Positions 37,221-49,357 of a stretch of 64,000 bases of DNA are shown here, piece after piece. A model generated the notes under the pieces. That model ran no database searches and was not told the origin of the DNA. It saw nothing but the letters and a program-made list of their open reading frames with translations. Origin of the DNA: Chrysopilus asiliformis (taxonomy: Eukaryota; Arthropoda; Insecta; Diptera; Rhagionidae); assembly GCA_964034945.1 (NCBI GenBank), contig OZ035963.1, positions 44,725,090 through 44,789,089 on the forward strand, written 5' to 3'. Numbering within the stretch: position 1 is the first letter of the stretch; each line of letters starts with the position of its first letter. The position numbers and the translations under genes were made by a program.

Positions 37221-38114
37221 ATCATATCCACCCAGAGAAAAATATACTAAAATCAAAAAGAAATGCTCTAGATTTTAGTAATTTGTTGTTTGCGTACGAG
37301 CTAAACAAGTTCATACTAAAAATAAAAAACCACATTCTTTTTAATTCTAGTGATAGCCCTTTTAAAATCTAGTGTTTATTTCTTTAAATTTAAAAGACGA
37401 GATTTTTAATTCTAAAAGATTTACACTAAATTTAAACGAAAACCTTTTTGAATTTAAAAAGCTTCACTGATGGAAAAAATCACATTTATAGCGGGGCGCT
37501 ACAACATTTATAGTAATCTGCCATTATCTTTTTTAAAAAAAAAAAATATAATCTTCATTTTTCATGGTTTTAAAACGATAGTAATAGTAGATTTTTACCA
37601 ATTCCCCAGTAGCATTTTTTACTTTTTACAGTATTTATAAATTATAAATATTTTCTTACGTATTAAATTAAATGTTGAAAAACTCCTGCTCATGCCGCCG
37701 CGATTCGAACCCGAGATGATCCCTAGGGGTTTGAAGTCCACTCGCCAACGCATACGGCCACCGAAGTAAATTAACGAAGCGAGTCTAAACATGAATGGTT
37801 TCTATCTCGCTTGAAAGAATGATTTTAAATTTTGAAAGTAACTTATTTAAATTTAAAAAGGTCATTTTTGAATCAAAAAGAAAGATTTTAAATTTAAACA
37901 TTTTGGTTTTTTAATTCTAGTAAGGGTAATTTTAAATTTAAACATTTTGGGGTTTTTAAATCTAAAAACAAGCTTTTTAATTTAAAATCATGAGTTACTA
38001 AATAATAAAATTTTCTGCTGATTCTAGGATATTTCTTTTTAAATCAAACAAGTAACTAGATTTTTAGATCTAGGGTGGAAATTGTTTAATTTTAAAATGT
38101 TCATTTCTCTCAGT
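37221..38114. mobile_element. CACxxAGAGAAA-type inverted-repeat element with tRNA-like segment
   Basis: Termini CACCCAGAGAAAAAT and, inverted, CACTGAGAGAAATGA. It splits the ATATCCTAAATAA of repeat A. The interior is built of many TTTAAATTTAAAAA/AATTCTAG motifs. Related termini occur at 19481 and 22811. Confidence 0.5.
37694..37758 (-). other. tRNA-like sequence (degenerate)
   Basis: On the minus strand GCCGTATGCGTTGGCGAGTG resembles the acceptor/A-box region of a Ser/Leu-type tRNA, and GGGTTCGAATC is a good B-box/TΨC arm. GCCG and CGGC could pair as the acceptor end. Anticodon stem is poor, so it is not a functional tRNA; a tRNA-derived segment within a transposon is more likely. Confidence 0.4.
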
Positions 38115-39142
38115 GTCCTAAATAACTTTTGTTCTTGCACTTTTTTTGATAAGATTTACCGTTTTTGAGATATTTGCAAAAATCGTTTTCGTTCGTATGG
38201 GGGTACCCCCCTAATGGTCCATTATTGCCCATTAACGAACTTAGCCTTGCATTTTACGAAAAACCAATCTGCGCAAAATTTCAAGTCTCTAGCTCAATCC
38301 GCGCCACAGACAGACGGACGGACATGCTACATTCAACTTTTTTCATCATTCTAAACACACTGGTGTAATTCATTTTTTTGTGTGATGACGGGATCTTGGC
38401 GTTACAAACGGTAAGGCAAATCTAATATACCCTTTGGTTTCACCATACGGGTATAAAAATGAGTTGATGTCTGTCTGTCTGTTCCTCTTTCACGCAAAAA
38501 CGGCTGAACCGATTGACTTGAAATCTGGCATGAGTGTCTGTGGTAGTTCTGGTTCCAACATAGACATACGGAAAAGTAGCGCGAGGGGTGGGGAGAATAA
38601 GGGGAGGGGGTCAAGTGATTTCGAAACTTAGTTTTCCCTCTATGTTACTCTTTCGCGGGGAAACTACCGAGCCAATTGGCCTGAAGTTTAGCTCCAACAT
38701 TACCCATAAAAAAAATTAAAAAACTTAACCCGGCAACGACGGGTATGCAAGCTAGTATAGAATAGATATTTATCTCGCTTTTATTTCTGATACACAGCGC
38801 TTATTGTTTTTTCCTTTTTAGTACATTTTTTTTAAATAAAATCTTTTTTTAAATGTTTTTGTAATTTTTTTTATAACTTCCATCCGATATATGAGTGATT
38901 TTTGCAGGTAAGCAATATAAAATATTTTTATTTTTTTTTAGATGCAGATTTTACGGATGACATTTTTAAGAAGTTTACAAAATATTATGTTTTAAAATCG
39001 AAAATTATATAAGTGGAGTACATCTTCTGAGTTAGGAAGTTGAAATTTAACAAAAAGCGTTTCCCCAAAATGGCTCCTCAAACTTGATTTACTTTTTGTC
39101 CCCTTGAGCCGGTTCACATTGCTTGAAATAGTCCGCCTAAAT

Positions 39143-39243
39143 AGGACAGAAACTGTCAACATTAAGGCAAGGTGAGGAAGTGGGACTGCTGATAGGAAAA
39201 TCCTCCACTTCCTCACCTTGCCTTAATGTGGTCAGTTCCTGTC
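39143..39243. repeat. short foldback hairpin
   Basis: Arms ACATTAAGGCAAGGTGAGGA (from 39158) and its complement ending near 39231 pair almost perfectly around a 21-bp loop. Outer GGACAGAAACTG/CAGTTCCTGTCC extend the stem. Confidence 0.7.
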
Positions 39244-39254
39244 CCAGTTACCCC

Positions 39255-39440
39255 TGGAGCCCAATGAACGCAACTAAAACGCGGTGAACTGTCACGCAGC
39301 GCAACATTTCAGCGGCAGAGCCGCTTGTGAAGTAGTACAAGTGACATAATATAAAGTGGTATAAAGTTGGCAAAATTACAAAAATAGATAATTTTGAAGC
39401 GATAATTTGCTTTGTTGGTCTTTATCTTCGAAAGACATTT
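39255..39440 (+). mobile_element. truncated copy of the GGAGCCCAATGAACGC MITE
   Basis: Matches the left part of the element at 43677-44098 (GGAGCCCAATGAACGCAACT, AGTAGTACAAGTGACATAAT, GATAATTTGCTTTGTTGGTC). The right end is missing. Confidence 0.65.
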
Positions 39441-40827
39441 CCCCAACCACACCAGGCAGTTAAGTCTCCCAAATCTTTGACTCGATTCATTTGATTCAAA
39501 GTGCCGACATGCACTTGTCTTCACATCACGGCGATTTTTATTCCTCAAAATGCTTTTCCAACGTACACGCTTCTTCACTTTTTGACAAATGATGGCTCAT
39601 GTGTGTGTGTGGTTCCCATATGTGTGTCGTATTTCCAGCTCATTCCCTAATTAGCTAGCACCGAGGCAACATCAATTGCCAAAATAAAAACTGCCAACAA
39701 TAGAAGAATAACGACTGGTAATTTGTTATGGTATTTACTTTTTCCTACCTACCTGCAATTGGTATTTCACTCTTTGCATTCAATTATTGTTTATTTACGG
39801 ATACGTTTACGAGTTATGCACACATGCATGCTGACGTGCTACACGAGCGACTTCGTTTGAGTCCGTAAGAGAAGAAGTGAAGAACACGAGTGGCGACTTT
39901 TCTCCTCTTGTCGCACTTGCTTCTTTCCTAAAATTTGGTGAGGCTGAAGATTGAAAGTTGCCTCGTGTACATCGGCAAAAAGATTGATCTTTTTTGAATG
40001 TTTGATTCGTTGACTCGCTAGATTCGTATTCATGTCATGACCTAGTCTGACTCTGGTGAATCGACTTTGAGTTTGGAATCATTTTCGATGTGTTTCTCTA
40101 TGAAGCGGACGAATTGTGGATGGTGTGAAAATTTTATTTGATAGTTGTTATATCTAGGGTGAAATACTCGTAGGTAGGTAATATGAATGTTGATTGAAAA
40201 TTCGTAGGTAATATGAATGTTGATTGACGGTCGCAAGATGAGACTTTTAATTTCAATCTTCATGATTCAAATGAATCACTCTTTGGGAGTGATTCATTGA
40301 AGTGAACGAATCACAAATGAATCACTCTTTAAGTTGAGTAATTTTGTAATACAATTTTTCAAAGATAGCCAAAGATTGTCGTAACATCACGAAAAAGATA
40401 GCCCAATTCGCGATAAATAGCCCAAATCCATTTTTTGTCGTTGCAATTTTCAAAGGTTTATTGTGTGTAGAATAATTGTGAAGAAAAATATCTACTTGAG
40501 TTTGCCTACCGCCGGAACTACAACATTGAAATATTTATTTTTGAAAAAATTACAACCCGAAAACCGACGAATAATATCATTAAAATCGAAATTCCATTCT
40601 CAAATGACCATTATTTTTAAATTTCATTTGCAAATGACCATTATTTCCATATTTTCACTTTACTGTAGTTCCGGCTGTAACAACAAGCATATATGTTTCA
40701 GATTATCTGGAGAGCCGCAAATATGTCAACCATCCAACGCCGCGCCGTTTTATCCGTTACATACCTACTACCTTACAGGTAAACAATTACTGAAATGTGA
40801 GGTAAATAATCACTGGAATGTCAAAAA

Positions 40828-41365
40828 CATAACAAAAGCTATAATTGCCAATCTGGCAATTATTGAAAACCCGTATGGTGATTTAAGTGAATGGCGAACA
40901 GTTTTATCAAAATTCCACTATGAAGTCAAACTTTCCAACAAGATTTTTTTAAATTTATTCCAATCGGATTTTGATGTATGGGAGTTTTATGTAGAATAAT
41001 ATCCTGAATAACTTTTGTTCTTGGACTTTTTTGATAAGATGCACCGTTTTTGAGATATTTGCAAAAATCGTTTTCATTCGTATGGAGGGTACCCCCCCTA
41101 ATGGTCTATTTTTGCCCATTAACGAACTTAGCCTCGCATTTTACGAAAAACGGATCTGTGCCAAATTTCAAGTCTCTAACTCAATCCGTGCGCCCGCAAT
41201 CCGCGCCACAGACAGACGGACAGACGGACGGACGGACATGCAAAAATTAATTATTTTTATCATTCTAAACACACTGGTGTAATTCATTTTTATGTGTGAT
41301 GACGGGATCTTGGCGTTACAAACGGTAAGGCAAAGTTAATATACCCTTTGGTTTCACCATACGGG
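40828..41365 (+). mobile_element. repeat A, complete copy
   Basis: CATAACAAAAGC to CACCATACGGG with an internal GACAGACGGACAGACGGACG tract. A good reference copy. Flanks are AAAA / TATAAAAA. Confidence 0.8.
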
Positions 41366-41647
41366 TATAAAAATCAGCTGTTATATTGCGTGTTTCCGTT
41401 TTTAGCTCTTAAGTCACTCCTGATTCCTGCAGCGGTATTGTGATTTCAATCTGAAACGAGGTGGAAAAACTCACGCGTGAGATTTCTCAGCTATTCATTT
41501 CCACTTCACCTTTGAACAATTCGTTATTGTAATTTACCAAGTAAAATCTGGTAAAACTTATACAAATCTATTACAGAATATGAGAAATTGAAATCTTAGT
41601 TGTTTTTGGTTGCTGTTTTGCAAATTTTAACTAAATCCATTTTTATA

Positions 41648-41692
41648 CCCGTATGGTAAAACCAAAGGGTATATTAAATTTTCCTTACCGTT
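41648..41692 (-). mobile_element. repeat A terminal fragment
   Basis: Only the terminal CCCGTATGGTAAAACCAAAG through TTACCG is present. Confidence 0.55.
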
Positions 41693-42442
41693 TTTTGTAT
41701 TGTATTATTAACAATATAAATGTTTTAGCATTTTTTGCACTTTTGATTACACATAAAATTTATAACAGCTTCTCTCTGTCTGACAGTTACTTTCTTCTAG
41801 TAATATATGTGTAGAATGATATGTCAATTATGTAGTATCGAATAAAATAAATAACATGCAAACTAACCGCTTTTGCTTTCATTTATTTCTTCTAAATAAT
41901 TGCCTTTATTAACTTAAGTACCTAAAAGTTCGTGCTGCAAATTTCTGCCATAATCCGTTGAAACAAAATATTTGCTACAAATTCTTGATGTAGCAACATT
42001 GAAATTGACTTTCCGGTAACATTTTTATCCCATCGCTGTGGACTTTTTTTTGAGAAGTATAAAACCTTGATTTTATCCTTTGGGTTAATAACTTACTTAT
42101 GTGAAATATAATAAAGTAAATTTCTACCGCATAATTTTGCCTAAAAACATTTCCCAAGTACTAACAAGTCGATTGCAGTCATAATACAAAAATGTCTTTC
42201 TGTCTGTCAGTCCGTGTACAAGACTTATCAAAAACTACTTGAGCTAGAGCCGTGAAATTTTACAGGGATGTTTGGTCTTGGAATGGAACGATTCTATCAG
42301 CTTTTGGTGAAAATCCGTTATCCGAAAGAAATCAAAATGGCGGCCTTTTAAAAATCACAATTTCGTTTTTCGTCTTAGTTTGGCCTAGCGGTCTAATTTT
42401 AGGAAATAAAACAAAAATTGTGTTCAATTTTCCAGCCTGGCG

Positions 42443-42471
42443 TTTCGAGCCTTGTTTTGGCTCATCTTCAG
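42443..42471 (-). ncRNA. hammerhead-like ribozyme core, Penelope-type terminus
   Basis: Minus strand: CTGAAGA, T, stem GAGCC, loop AAAACAA, stem GGCTC, then GAAAC. This matches the CUGANGA - stem II - GAAA core of hammerhead ribozymes with one extra U before the stem. Such cores mark Penelope-like retroelement ends. Stems I and III are not demonstrated. Confidence 0.4.
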
Positions 42472-42489
42472 AGGCCTTTTTATAATATA

Positions 42490-43175
42490 CTAGGGGCCAC
42501 CCTGTCCACGTCGGCCTTCGGCCTCCCCCCCACCCCCATAACTCGGCCTTCGGCCTCGGATAATACGCGCCCTACGGCCGCGCGTCTAATATCTTTATCA
42601 ATACTTAGATATTAATAGATCAAAAAATTTTTGATGATACCCCAGAAGGAAATGAAGCTTTTAAAAAGTGCTAAACTGGACTGTCGGATGACATATTGAT
42701 GGTAACCGACAAAAACAACGCATTGACAATATAAACTCTAAAACGAAACGAAAACATTTTTTGCGAATATCTCAAAAACGGTGCACCTTATCAAAAAAGT
42801 TCAAGAACAAAAGTTATTTGAGATATGATTCTACATAAAATTCCCATACATCAAAATCCGATTGGAGTACATTTTCGTTAATTTCTCGACCCCAGCGCCA
42901 CCTATCGGGTTTAAATTTCATTAACATTTTATTAACATTTTAATCTTTATTTAAGTGTTATATGTTGTGAATTTGCACAAAATCGGTCCATAAATACGAA
43001 TTTTCGAAATTCGAAATTCGAACTCGACCCCAGCGCCATCTACCGGGGTCTTTTGCAAACAAAAACCGATCGGAGCACCACATGAACATATGGTGTGAAT
43101 ATGAGGTGGATAGCTTCAGTGGTTCAGCCGTGATGATCAGACGAACATACGCACCAACGATTTTATATATTAAGA
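42490..43175 (-). mobile_element. Helitron-like repeat E
   Basis: Minus strand TCTTAATATATAAAATCG ... GGTGGCCCCTAG, located between A (42489) and T (43176). It contains a repeat A fragment (about 42730-42890, minus), twice the motif CTCGACCCCAGCGCCA, and a GC-rich GGCCTTCGGCC block near its 3' end (42512-42590). Confidence 0.65.
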
Positions 43176-43676
43176 TTTTATTAAACACCAAAAACTATTA
43201 TTTTTACAATTATAATTATATAGGGGACTTACGTTGAAAAATCATTTAAATGCTTTATGTTTTAACTGTCAATATTTCGTTTTTCGTGATCTACTCCATT
43301 TTCGAGTAGTTTTAAGCGGCGTCCAAACGCGCAGTTTTTTTGCTACGACTTAGTTTGCACAGTTATCCGTGTAAAAAAACTGCGCAAATTTTGCGTCCAC
43401 ACGGTTCCGTTTTTTATATATTTTACACAGTTTTGTTTGAAACTTAATAGCGTCAGCATATCGTATTTAGAACTTTCTTTTATGATGAATATGATGAATA
43501 TTGAATATATTAAGCTAGCAAGGCGTATTCTTTTTCAGCTTAACTGTTTGTATGATTTGTAAAAAAAAAATGTCGACGAACTAAATGGTGCAAACAGTGG
43601 TTATTAAAAAAAAAGCATTTATTCTCATGTGAACTTACTTCAAGAACTGCTCCATGAAGAGAATGATTCTAACCTC

Positions 43677-44098
43677 TGGAGCCCAATGAACGCAACGCGA
43701 ACGCAACTAAAACGCAGAAACTGTCACGCAGCGTAACATTTCAGCGGCAGAGCCCAATGGCATCTCGTGAAGTAGTACAAGTGACATAATATAAAGTGGT
43801 ATAAAATTGGCAAAATTACAAAAATTGATAATTTTAAAGCGATAATTTGCTTTGTTGGTCTTTATCTTTGTTATTTGTATGTTATTGCACTAAGGCTATC
43901 AATTTTTCCTCGAACAACATTTCCCCAACCTCACTTTGTGAACTGTCAACGCAGAATTGCTGCGGCAAAGTTAGAAGTTTGCAAACTTTTGCGTTGCAGT
44001 TGCGTTCTCTGCGTTCACTGTGCTCACTTCAAATGATTTCTATGGAACAAACTTGTAAGTGACAGTTTCTGCGTTCGCGTTGCGTTCATTGGGCTCCA
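43677..44098. mobile_element. MITE with TGGAGCCCAATGAACGCAAC ends
   Basis: 422 bp. The inverted ends TGGAGCCCAATGAACGCAAC / GTTGCGTTCATTGGGCTCCA are perfect for at least 20 bp and continue through GCGAACGCA. Non-coding. It is inserted in a diverged region (43312-44390) that has weak inverted similarity at its own ends. Confidence 0.8.
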
Positions 44099-45734
44099 AG
44101 CATAAATATAACAACTTCTTAGTGAATTTATTTTCTTGACAACTGTTTCGCGATTAGCACTTTTTTAAATTTCCTTGAGTTTATTTATTAGCACTCCGTC
44201 ACTATATTCCTTGCTTTTAACTCTCCACAAGCAAGGAAACTATATAAATTTATAAAGTCCTCTAAAAACTTTTTTGAACAATGCCGCAAATCACTCCTTT
44301 TCGTGTAAAATGATTGACGATTGCAGAAAACTGTGTAAAAAGACTGAGTTTTCGTCTACACGCTACGATTTGCCTGCTCGTGCCAGTTATTTTCATACAC
44401 GACGTGAATACACGAGATATGCAATTTAAAAAAATCAGTTTTTTGCAATTATCTCGAAAAAAACAGATTTTGGTGGTTCGATATATGAAATGAATTGATA
44501 ACTATTTTGTCTTTCACTGTTATTCGCTGTCTTTTTGTTTGCCATTATTTTGTCTTTCACTGTTATCCGCTGTCTTACCAGTGTTGAGATATTTTCGTTA
44601 AAAGGTAAAACTTTTAAAAGGTAAAACTTTTGCTTTTTGCTTGCAAGCTAAATGAATCATTTTCGCATAAATACTCCATGCTTCTTGACTTTCTCAACAT
44701 TTCCGTCGCAGTTGCAAACTTTTAATCCCACAATACAAAATTTTTGACCCTTTAAAAATTAAAACGAAATCATCAACCCTTTAAAAATCGACCTTCCTTC
44801 AACGGGCGATCATTTAAATTACCTGTGTTTATTTGTAGACTTTTTTGGGGAGAGGTAATTTTAATGTCCTTCCAAAACTTCGCTGTCTATCTTGCACTGC
44901 CGACCATGGCAATCAGCCCATTTTATTATATTATTACCTTCACTGTCTGACTCAATTATCCATCGTATGGACCAAACTGATAATTATTCAAACTACCGAG
45001 CTTGCTATATAAGTTTCGGTTTCGGATTCCGTTTTGGGCCGAACGAAATATCAACGGTAACTACTTCTAACTCAAAAAATACAAAAAAATCTTTTCTACC
45101 GTATTTAAATTCTAATCACAATTAAAAGACCAAAATTAATATTCTGCTTGATTTCTTACATTTTTTTCTTTAATTTTGTAATTTATTTCTCTAACTACAA
45201 TAGCTCGACAATTTTGTTTTTTTTCTTTATTCCTCTGTTATTTTCTTTATTTTTAAAATAATTTTTAACTTATTTTTCATTTAAATGTGTGTATATATTA
45301 ATTCTTTTTATTCAATAGTAAATAGGATACCTGGCCTAAATAAATGTTATCATTAAAAGAAATCTAACTTTTCATTGAAAAAAAACTGCTACCTTAACCC
45401 TTTTACACCAGGAAACACCCATAAAGTTTACCGATACAAAGTCTTTATAAACCTGAATGTTACATAAACTAATCATGAAAATACATGTCTATAAACATTG
45501 AATTGGGTTTATTTATCCTAATAGTAACTAAAGGGTTGTGCAACAACCAAATATTGAGACTTTAAATTCAATATTAAAATCGAAAGCTTCAAAATTTTAT
45601 TTGGTACATCATTGCTTTGATTTTTATTCATTCTAAATTAACAACGGCAAACAAAGTTTTAATTTAATAAACACTTTGACCTTATAAGCGGACAGCTTTT
45701 AATTAATAAAACTTTCTGAAGACAGTAGAAAAAA

Positions 45735-46221
45735 CAATAACAAAAGCTATAATTGCCACTCTGGCAATTATTGAAAACCCGTATGGTTATTTAAGTGAAT
45801 AGCGAACAGTTTTATCAAAATTCCACTATGAAGTCAAACTTTCCAATAAGATTTTTTAAAATTTGTTCGAATCGGATTTTGATGTATGGGAGTTTTATGT
45901 AGAATAATATCCTGAATAACTTTTGTTCTTGCACTTTTTTGATAAGATGCAACGTTTTTGAGATATTCGCAAAAATCGTTTTCGTTCGTATGGGGGGTAC
46001 CCCCCTAATGGTCCATTTTTGCCCATCGCATTTTACGAAAAACGAATCTGCGCAAAATTTCAAGTCTCTAGCTCAATCCGTGCGCCTGCAATCCGCGCCA
46101 CAGACAGACAGACAGACGGACGGACATGGAAAATTAAATTTTTTTTATCATTCTAAACACACTGGTGTAATTCATTTTTATGTGTGATGACGGGATCTTG
46201 GCGTTACAAACGGTAAACGGG
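45735..46221 (+). mobile_element. repeat A copy with terminal deletions
   Basis: Runs from CAATAACAAAAGC to AAACGGG. It lacks TTAACGAACTTAGCCT in the middle and the ATATACCCTTTGGTTTCACC segment near the end. Confidence 0.7.
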
Positions 46222-48030
46222 TATAAAAAGGGGACTTTTAAGATACCTATTCCTTTGTGAAAATAGTGTAATGATTTCTCGACTGATAAGTCTACAAAGT
46301 AACACATTGAAGGATATTTTTCTATATAACCCTGGGATCGATTAATTTTTCGAAAATCTTACTCTTCTGAAAATCCAAATCGAAAATCTTACTCTTCTGA
46401 AAATCCAAATAAGAGAGAGGACATTATAGTGTTCACACTTTCTGCTACAGAAAATTTATGGAAAATATAACCAAGCTACTGCTAAAATATCCTTATACGC
46501 CAATAATCACTTAACTTGTTCGTCTTTAAGCAGAACTAGATTGCAACAACAGCGCTAATAACAACAATGGCGAAATATATGATTGGTATATTTGTAAAAT
46601 CATTAACACGGCAAAAAAATTACTCCTTAATCGCTTATTCACAAAAATCCTGGTAGCTACTGAAGAAGCCAGTAATCCTGGCCGCAGCAAATATCATCTT
46701 TGGATTTTTTTTAGGTAATGGTCGAGAAAACCTAGAAATATAAATGTTTTAACACTTGCAATGATAGCATTCTTGTATTTCTTGTTGTTGTTACTATTGC
46801 CATGGGCTGATCTATAGTTTAGTTTGACTTCTAAATTTTTTCAATATTTCTCTCTAAAAAACATAGAATTTTAGTTAAAACAGGAATGTTAAAGAACCAC
46901 TTCAGTTATATTTGTTTAAATGGTTTTTTTTCTTTTTTTATATCTTTATATTTTAAAACCTTTTCCTAATTTTTTTCAATTTTTTTTTTTGTACAAACGT
47001 TTTCCGCCGCATCGTAAGCAGTCTTAATGTCAACAAATGGCTTCAAAAAAACAATGAGAATATTATTATTTTTCTCCTGAATAATAAATAAAATATATTC
47101 TTTACCTTTTGTTTGTTTTCTCAAAATTATTTACTTGATTTGTTTAAATATTATTTGTATTTTTTTTATATTATAATAAAGATTTTTTTATCATTGTTTT
47201 AACATTTTTTCTATTTACAATTCAGTTTGTCATTTTTTACTTGATTTGCTGAAAGCAGTGAAATTAAAGTTAAAGAACTATTCTGAATATAGGTATTACT
47301 CAACGGTTGGAATTGCAATGTTTTTAGAGTATTTGAAAAAAATATTTTCCGGTAGTTTAAGAGAAAAGTAAGAATTTTATCAATTTTATAAGCCGGAAAA
47401 CTTGTTTAAACGATGTGTATAGGCAATTAAGAACTGACTTTAATAAAACATTAAATGCACAGCACTAAGGATTTTAGGAAGATAGATATATTGCTGACCT
47501 TTGCAATCTTGGAAAATCGAGACGGCACGAGGCCAAAAAAGGGGATCGCAACCACAGAGTGCCATTATAACAGTTATTAACTGTCATGTCTTCATCAAAC
47601 CTTTTTTTATTTGTAAAAAAACAGAGGAACAAACCGATTTTTTGAACTGAACCAAAAGCCACTGAACCATTAAAATTTGGATGAACCAAAACCAATCCAT
47701 AAACCGAACCACTCTGTAAAAAAGATGGCCATACCGAACCAAACAAGATAAAAAAAAAAAAATATGACCGAATCGAACAAAACCAAAACAAATGCATTAA
47801 CTAAACCGAAATCCAGAATTTTTTTAATGGTTCCCCATGGTTCAAATTTGAATTTTTAGGATCGAAACCAAAACCATATTTTTGAAATTTTAGAAACCTA
47901 CCCTTGAACCACACTCAAAAAACGTTTGGTTTCCGTCTCTGGTAAAAAGAATGTTTTTTTACATTTTAATTTGTATTCACGATTCAAAATCAAGAATTTT
48001 TAAGTAAAACAAATCTATTTCTCTTTTATA
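46222..48030. other. AT-rich spacer
   Basis: A 29-bp direct duplication (CGAAAATCTTACTCTTCTG unit) lies at 46352-46410. 47600-47900 is low-complexity GAACCAAAACC-type sequence. No genes recognised. Confidence 0.4.
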
Positions 48031-48610
48031 CTATGTTCACACCGACGCAAAATTACGTAATTTTGAAGATTTTCGTAATTTTGAACGAAATCACGAGATT
48101 TCCAGTACAAAAGCCTGTTTTCAAAATCACTAAAAATATGTAATTTCCACAAAATTAGGAACGAAATTAAGCAACCACAATGGATACAACCCTGCATCAC
48201 TTATTCAGCTCTCTTCAGCACATCAGTTTTGACATTTGTGCTGCATTGGAAAAATGGAAATATAAGAAAAAGAAGCCGTGTTCCGCACGCGAAGAAAATA
48301 TATTAGTAAACAACCTACGCGGGGCAAAAAAATGGACCTGTTTTTGATGCGATTAGATATGAAATGAAAAATAATTGTTTATTTTCATTACAGATAATTC
48401 CCATTTTCGTTTAAAGTGTCTAATTCTGTTTGCACATATTTCATCGATGTTTTGAATTGTATTATTCATCATATTACTAAAATTCATAGTAATCCTACAC
48501 AAACTTCCTCGATCCACTTTTGAACCAACGTCGTTGACATGTCAAACACTTTGGTTTAAAACCTAAATCATTTCGCAAAATTACGTGATTTTGCGTCGGT
48601 GTGAACATAG
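48031..48610 (-). mobile_element. MITE with CTATGTTCACACYGACG ends, copy 2
   Basis: 580 bp, inverted relative to the copy at 24495-25115 and well conserved with it, including the AAAAGAAGCCGTGTTCCGCA interior. TA flanks. Confidence 0.8.
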
Positions 48611-49357
48611 TATTACTCAAAAATATAAATCCCGTGTCAATGTTCGGTCGCCAAACTGTCCCGCGGAGATAGCGTTTTTCAGAACATTTTGATGAAGACA
48701 TCGACTCTGATTAAAATCAATTAAACCTCTGCCTTAATTTTTATTGCCACATGTATGCCCAAGAACACAAACAGAAACATTATGGGTATTCATAAAACCA
48801 GATAAAATTATCAATTGCGTATTTGTTCATTTTTGCGCTGAGTATTTGTAGCTGAATTTCACCATTTCTCGAATACTCCGTACTTCATGTTCGCGTAAAA
48901 CACCAGAATTGTCCCATAAACTGAAGGGGGCAACTAAAAGTGGTCGATTCAATTTTTTTTTATTTCATGTACGAGATGGTAAACGTACGTACATAGTTTA
49001 TTGTTCGAAACGTTCACAAACTCCGATTCCACTATGGAAGAAGTCTTTTTTTTATGAATTAAATTTTAGCTTTTTTATGTTCCGTTTTGTTTCTACTACC
49101 TAAATCCGATTTCTGGATTAAAACATTGTGTCGATATAACGAATAGTTCGGTACAGTGAAACAACCCCACATTATAGCGTTCGTTATACATACTAACGCC
49201 TGTAACATATGTTTTGTCACCAAGTTCAATTAAAGTTTTGTTATATCAAACATGCTCAGATATATTTATAACTCCCTATCGATTAATGATTTCATTAATG
49301 AATCATCAGTTTAAAACTTAATTTGGCCAAGGTTAGTTGCAAAACTGAATTTAAAGT

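Larger units (their letters stand above)
37073..38451 (+). mobile_element. repeat A, complete but split by another element
   Basis: CATAACAAAAGCTATAATTG to CACCATACGGG. Flanks TATAAA on both sides (37067-37072; 38452-38457) suggest a 6-bp target duplication. Interrupted at about 37221-38114. Confidence 0.75.
37059..38755 (+). mobile_element. Helitron-like repeat D, copy 3, split by repeat A
   Basis: Starts TACTAATATATAAA, is interrupted at 37073-38451, resumes TATAAAAATGAGTTG and ends CCCGGCAACGACGGG ... GCTAG before T (38756). Confidence 0.7.
36355..38880 (+). mobile_element. repeat C, diverged copy with nested insertions
   Basis: Shares with the other C copies TTTTGCACACATACGTAAGTC, GACAATACAATATTTTC, a single ~122-bp minisatellite unit (36710-36840) and ATATTCGAAGACTAAAAAG. 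It ends in a palindrome whose arms are 36955-37050 and 38762-38860 (GCTGTGTATCAGAAATAAAA and complement). The palindrome loop holds repeat D copy 3. The left limit is approximate. Confidence 0.6.

Noticed and set aside
40463..40999. 178-codon plus-strand frame
   Set aside because: Its second half runs into a repeat A copy (from 40828) and the first half has no family resemblance.
43312..44390. Large MITE enclosing the 43677-44098 element
   Set aside because: Only weak inverted similarity between its ends (ACGCGCAG / CTACACGCTACG); boundaries could not be supported.
47474..47797. 107-codon minus-strand frame
   Set aside because: Low-complexity GAACCAAAACC-type sequence; Phe/Ser/Leu-rich translation without family resemblance.
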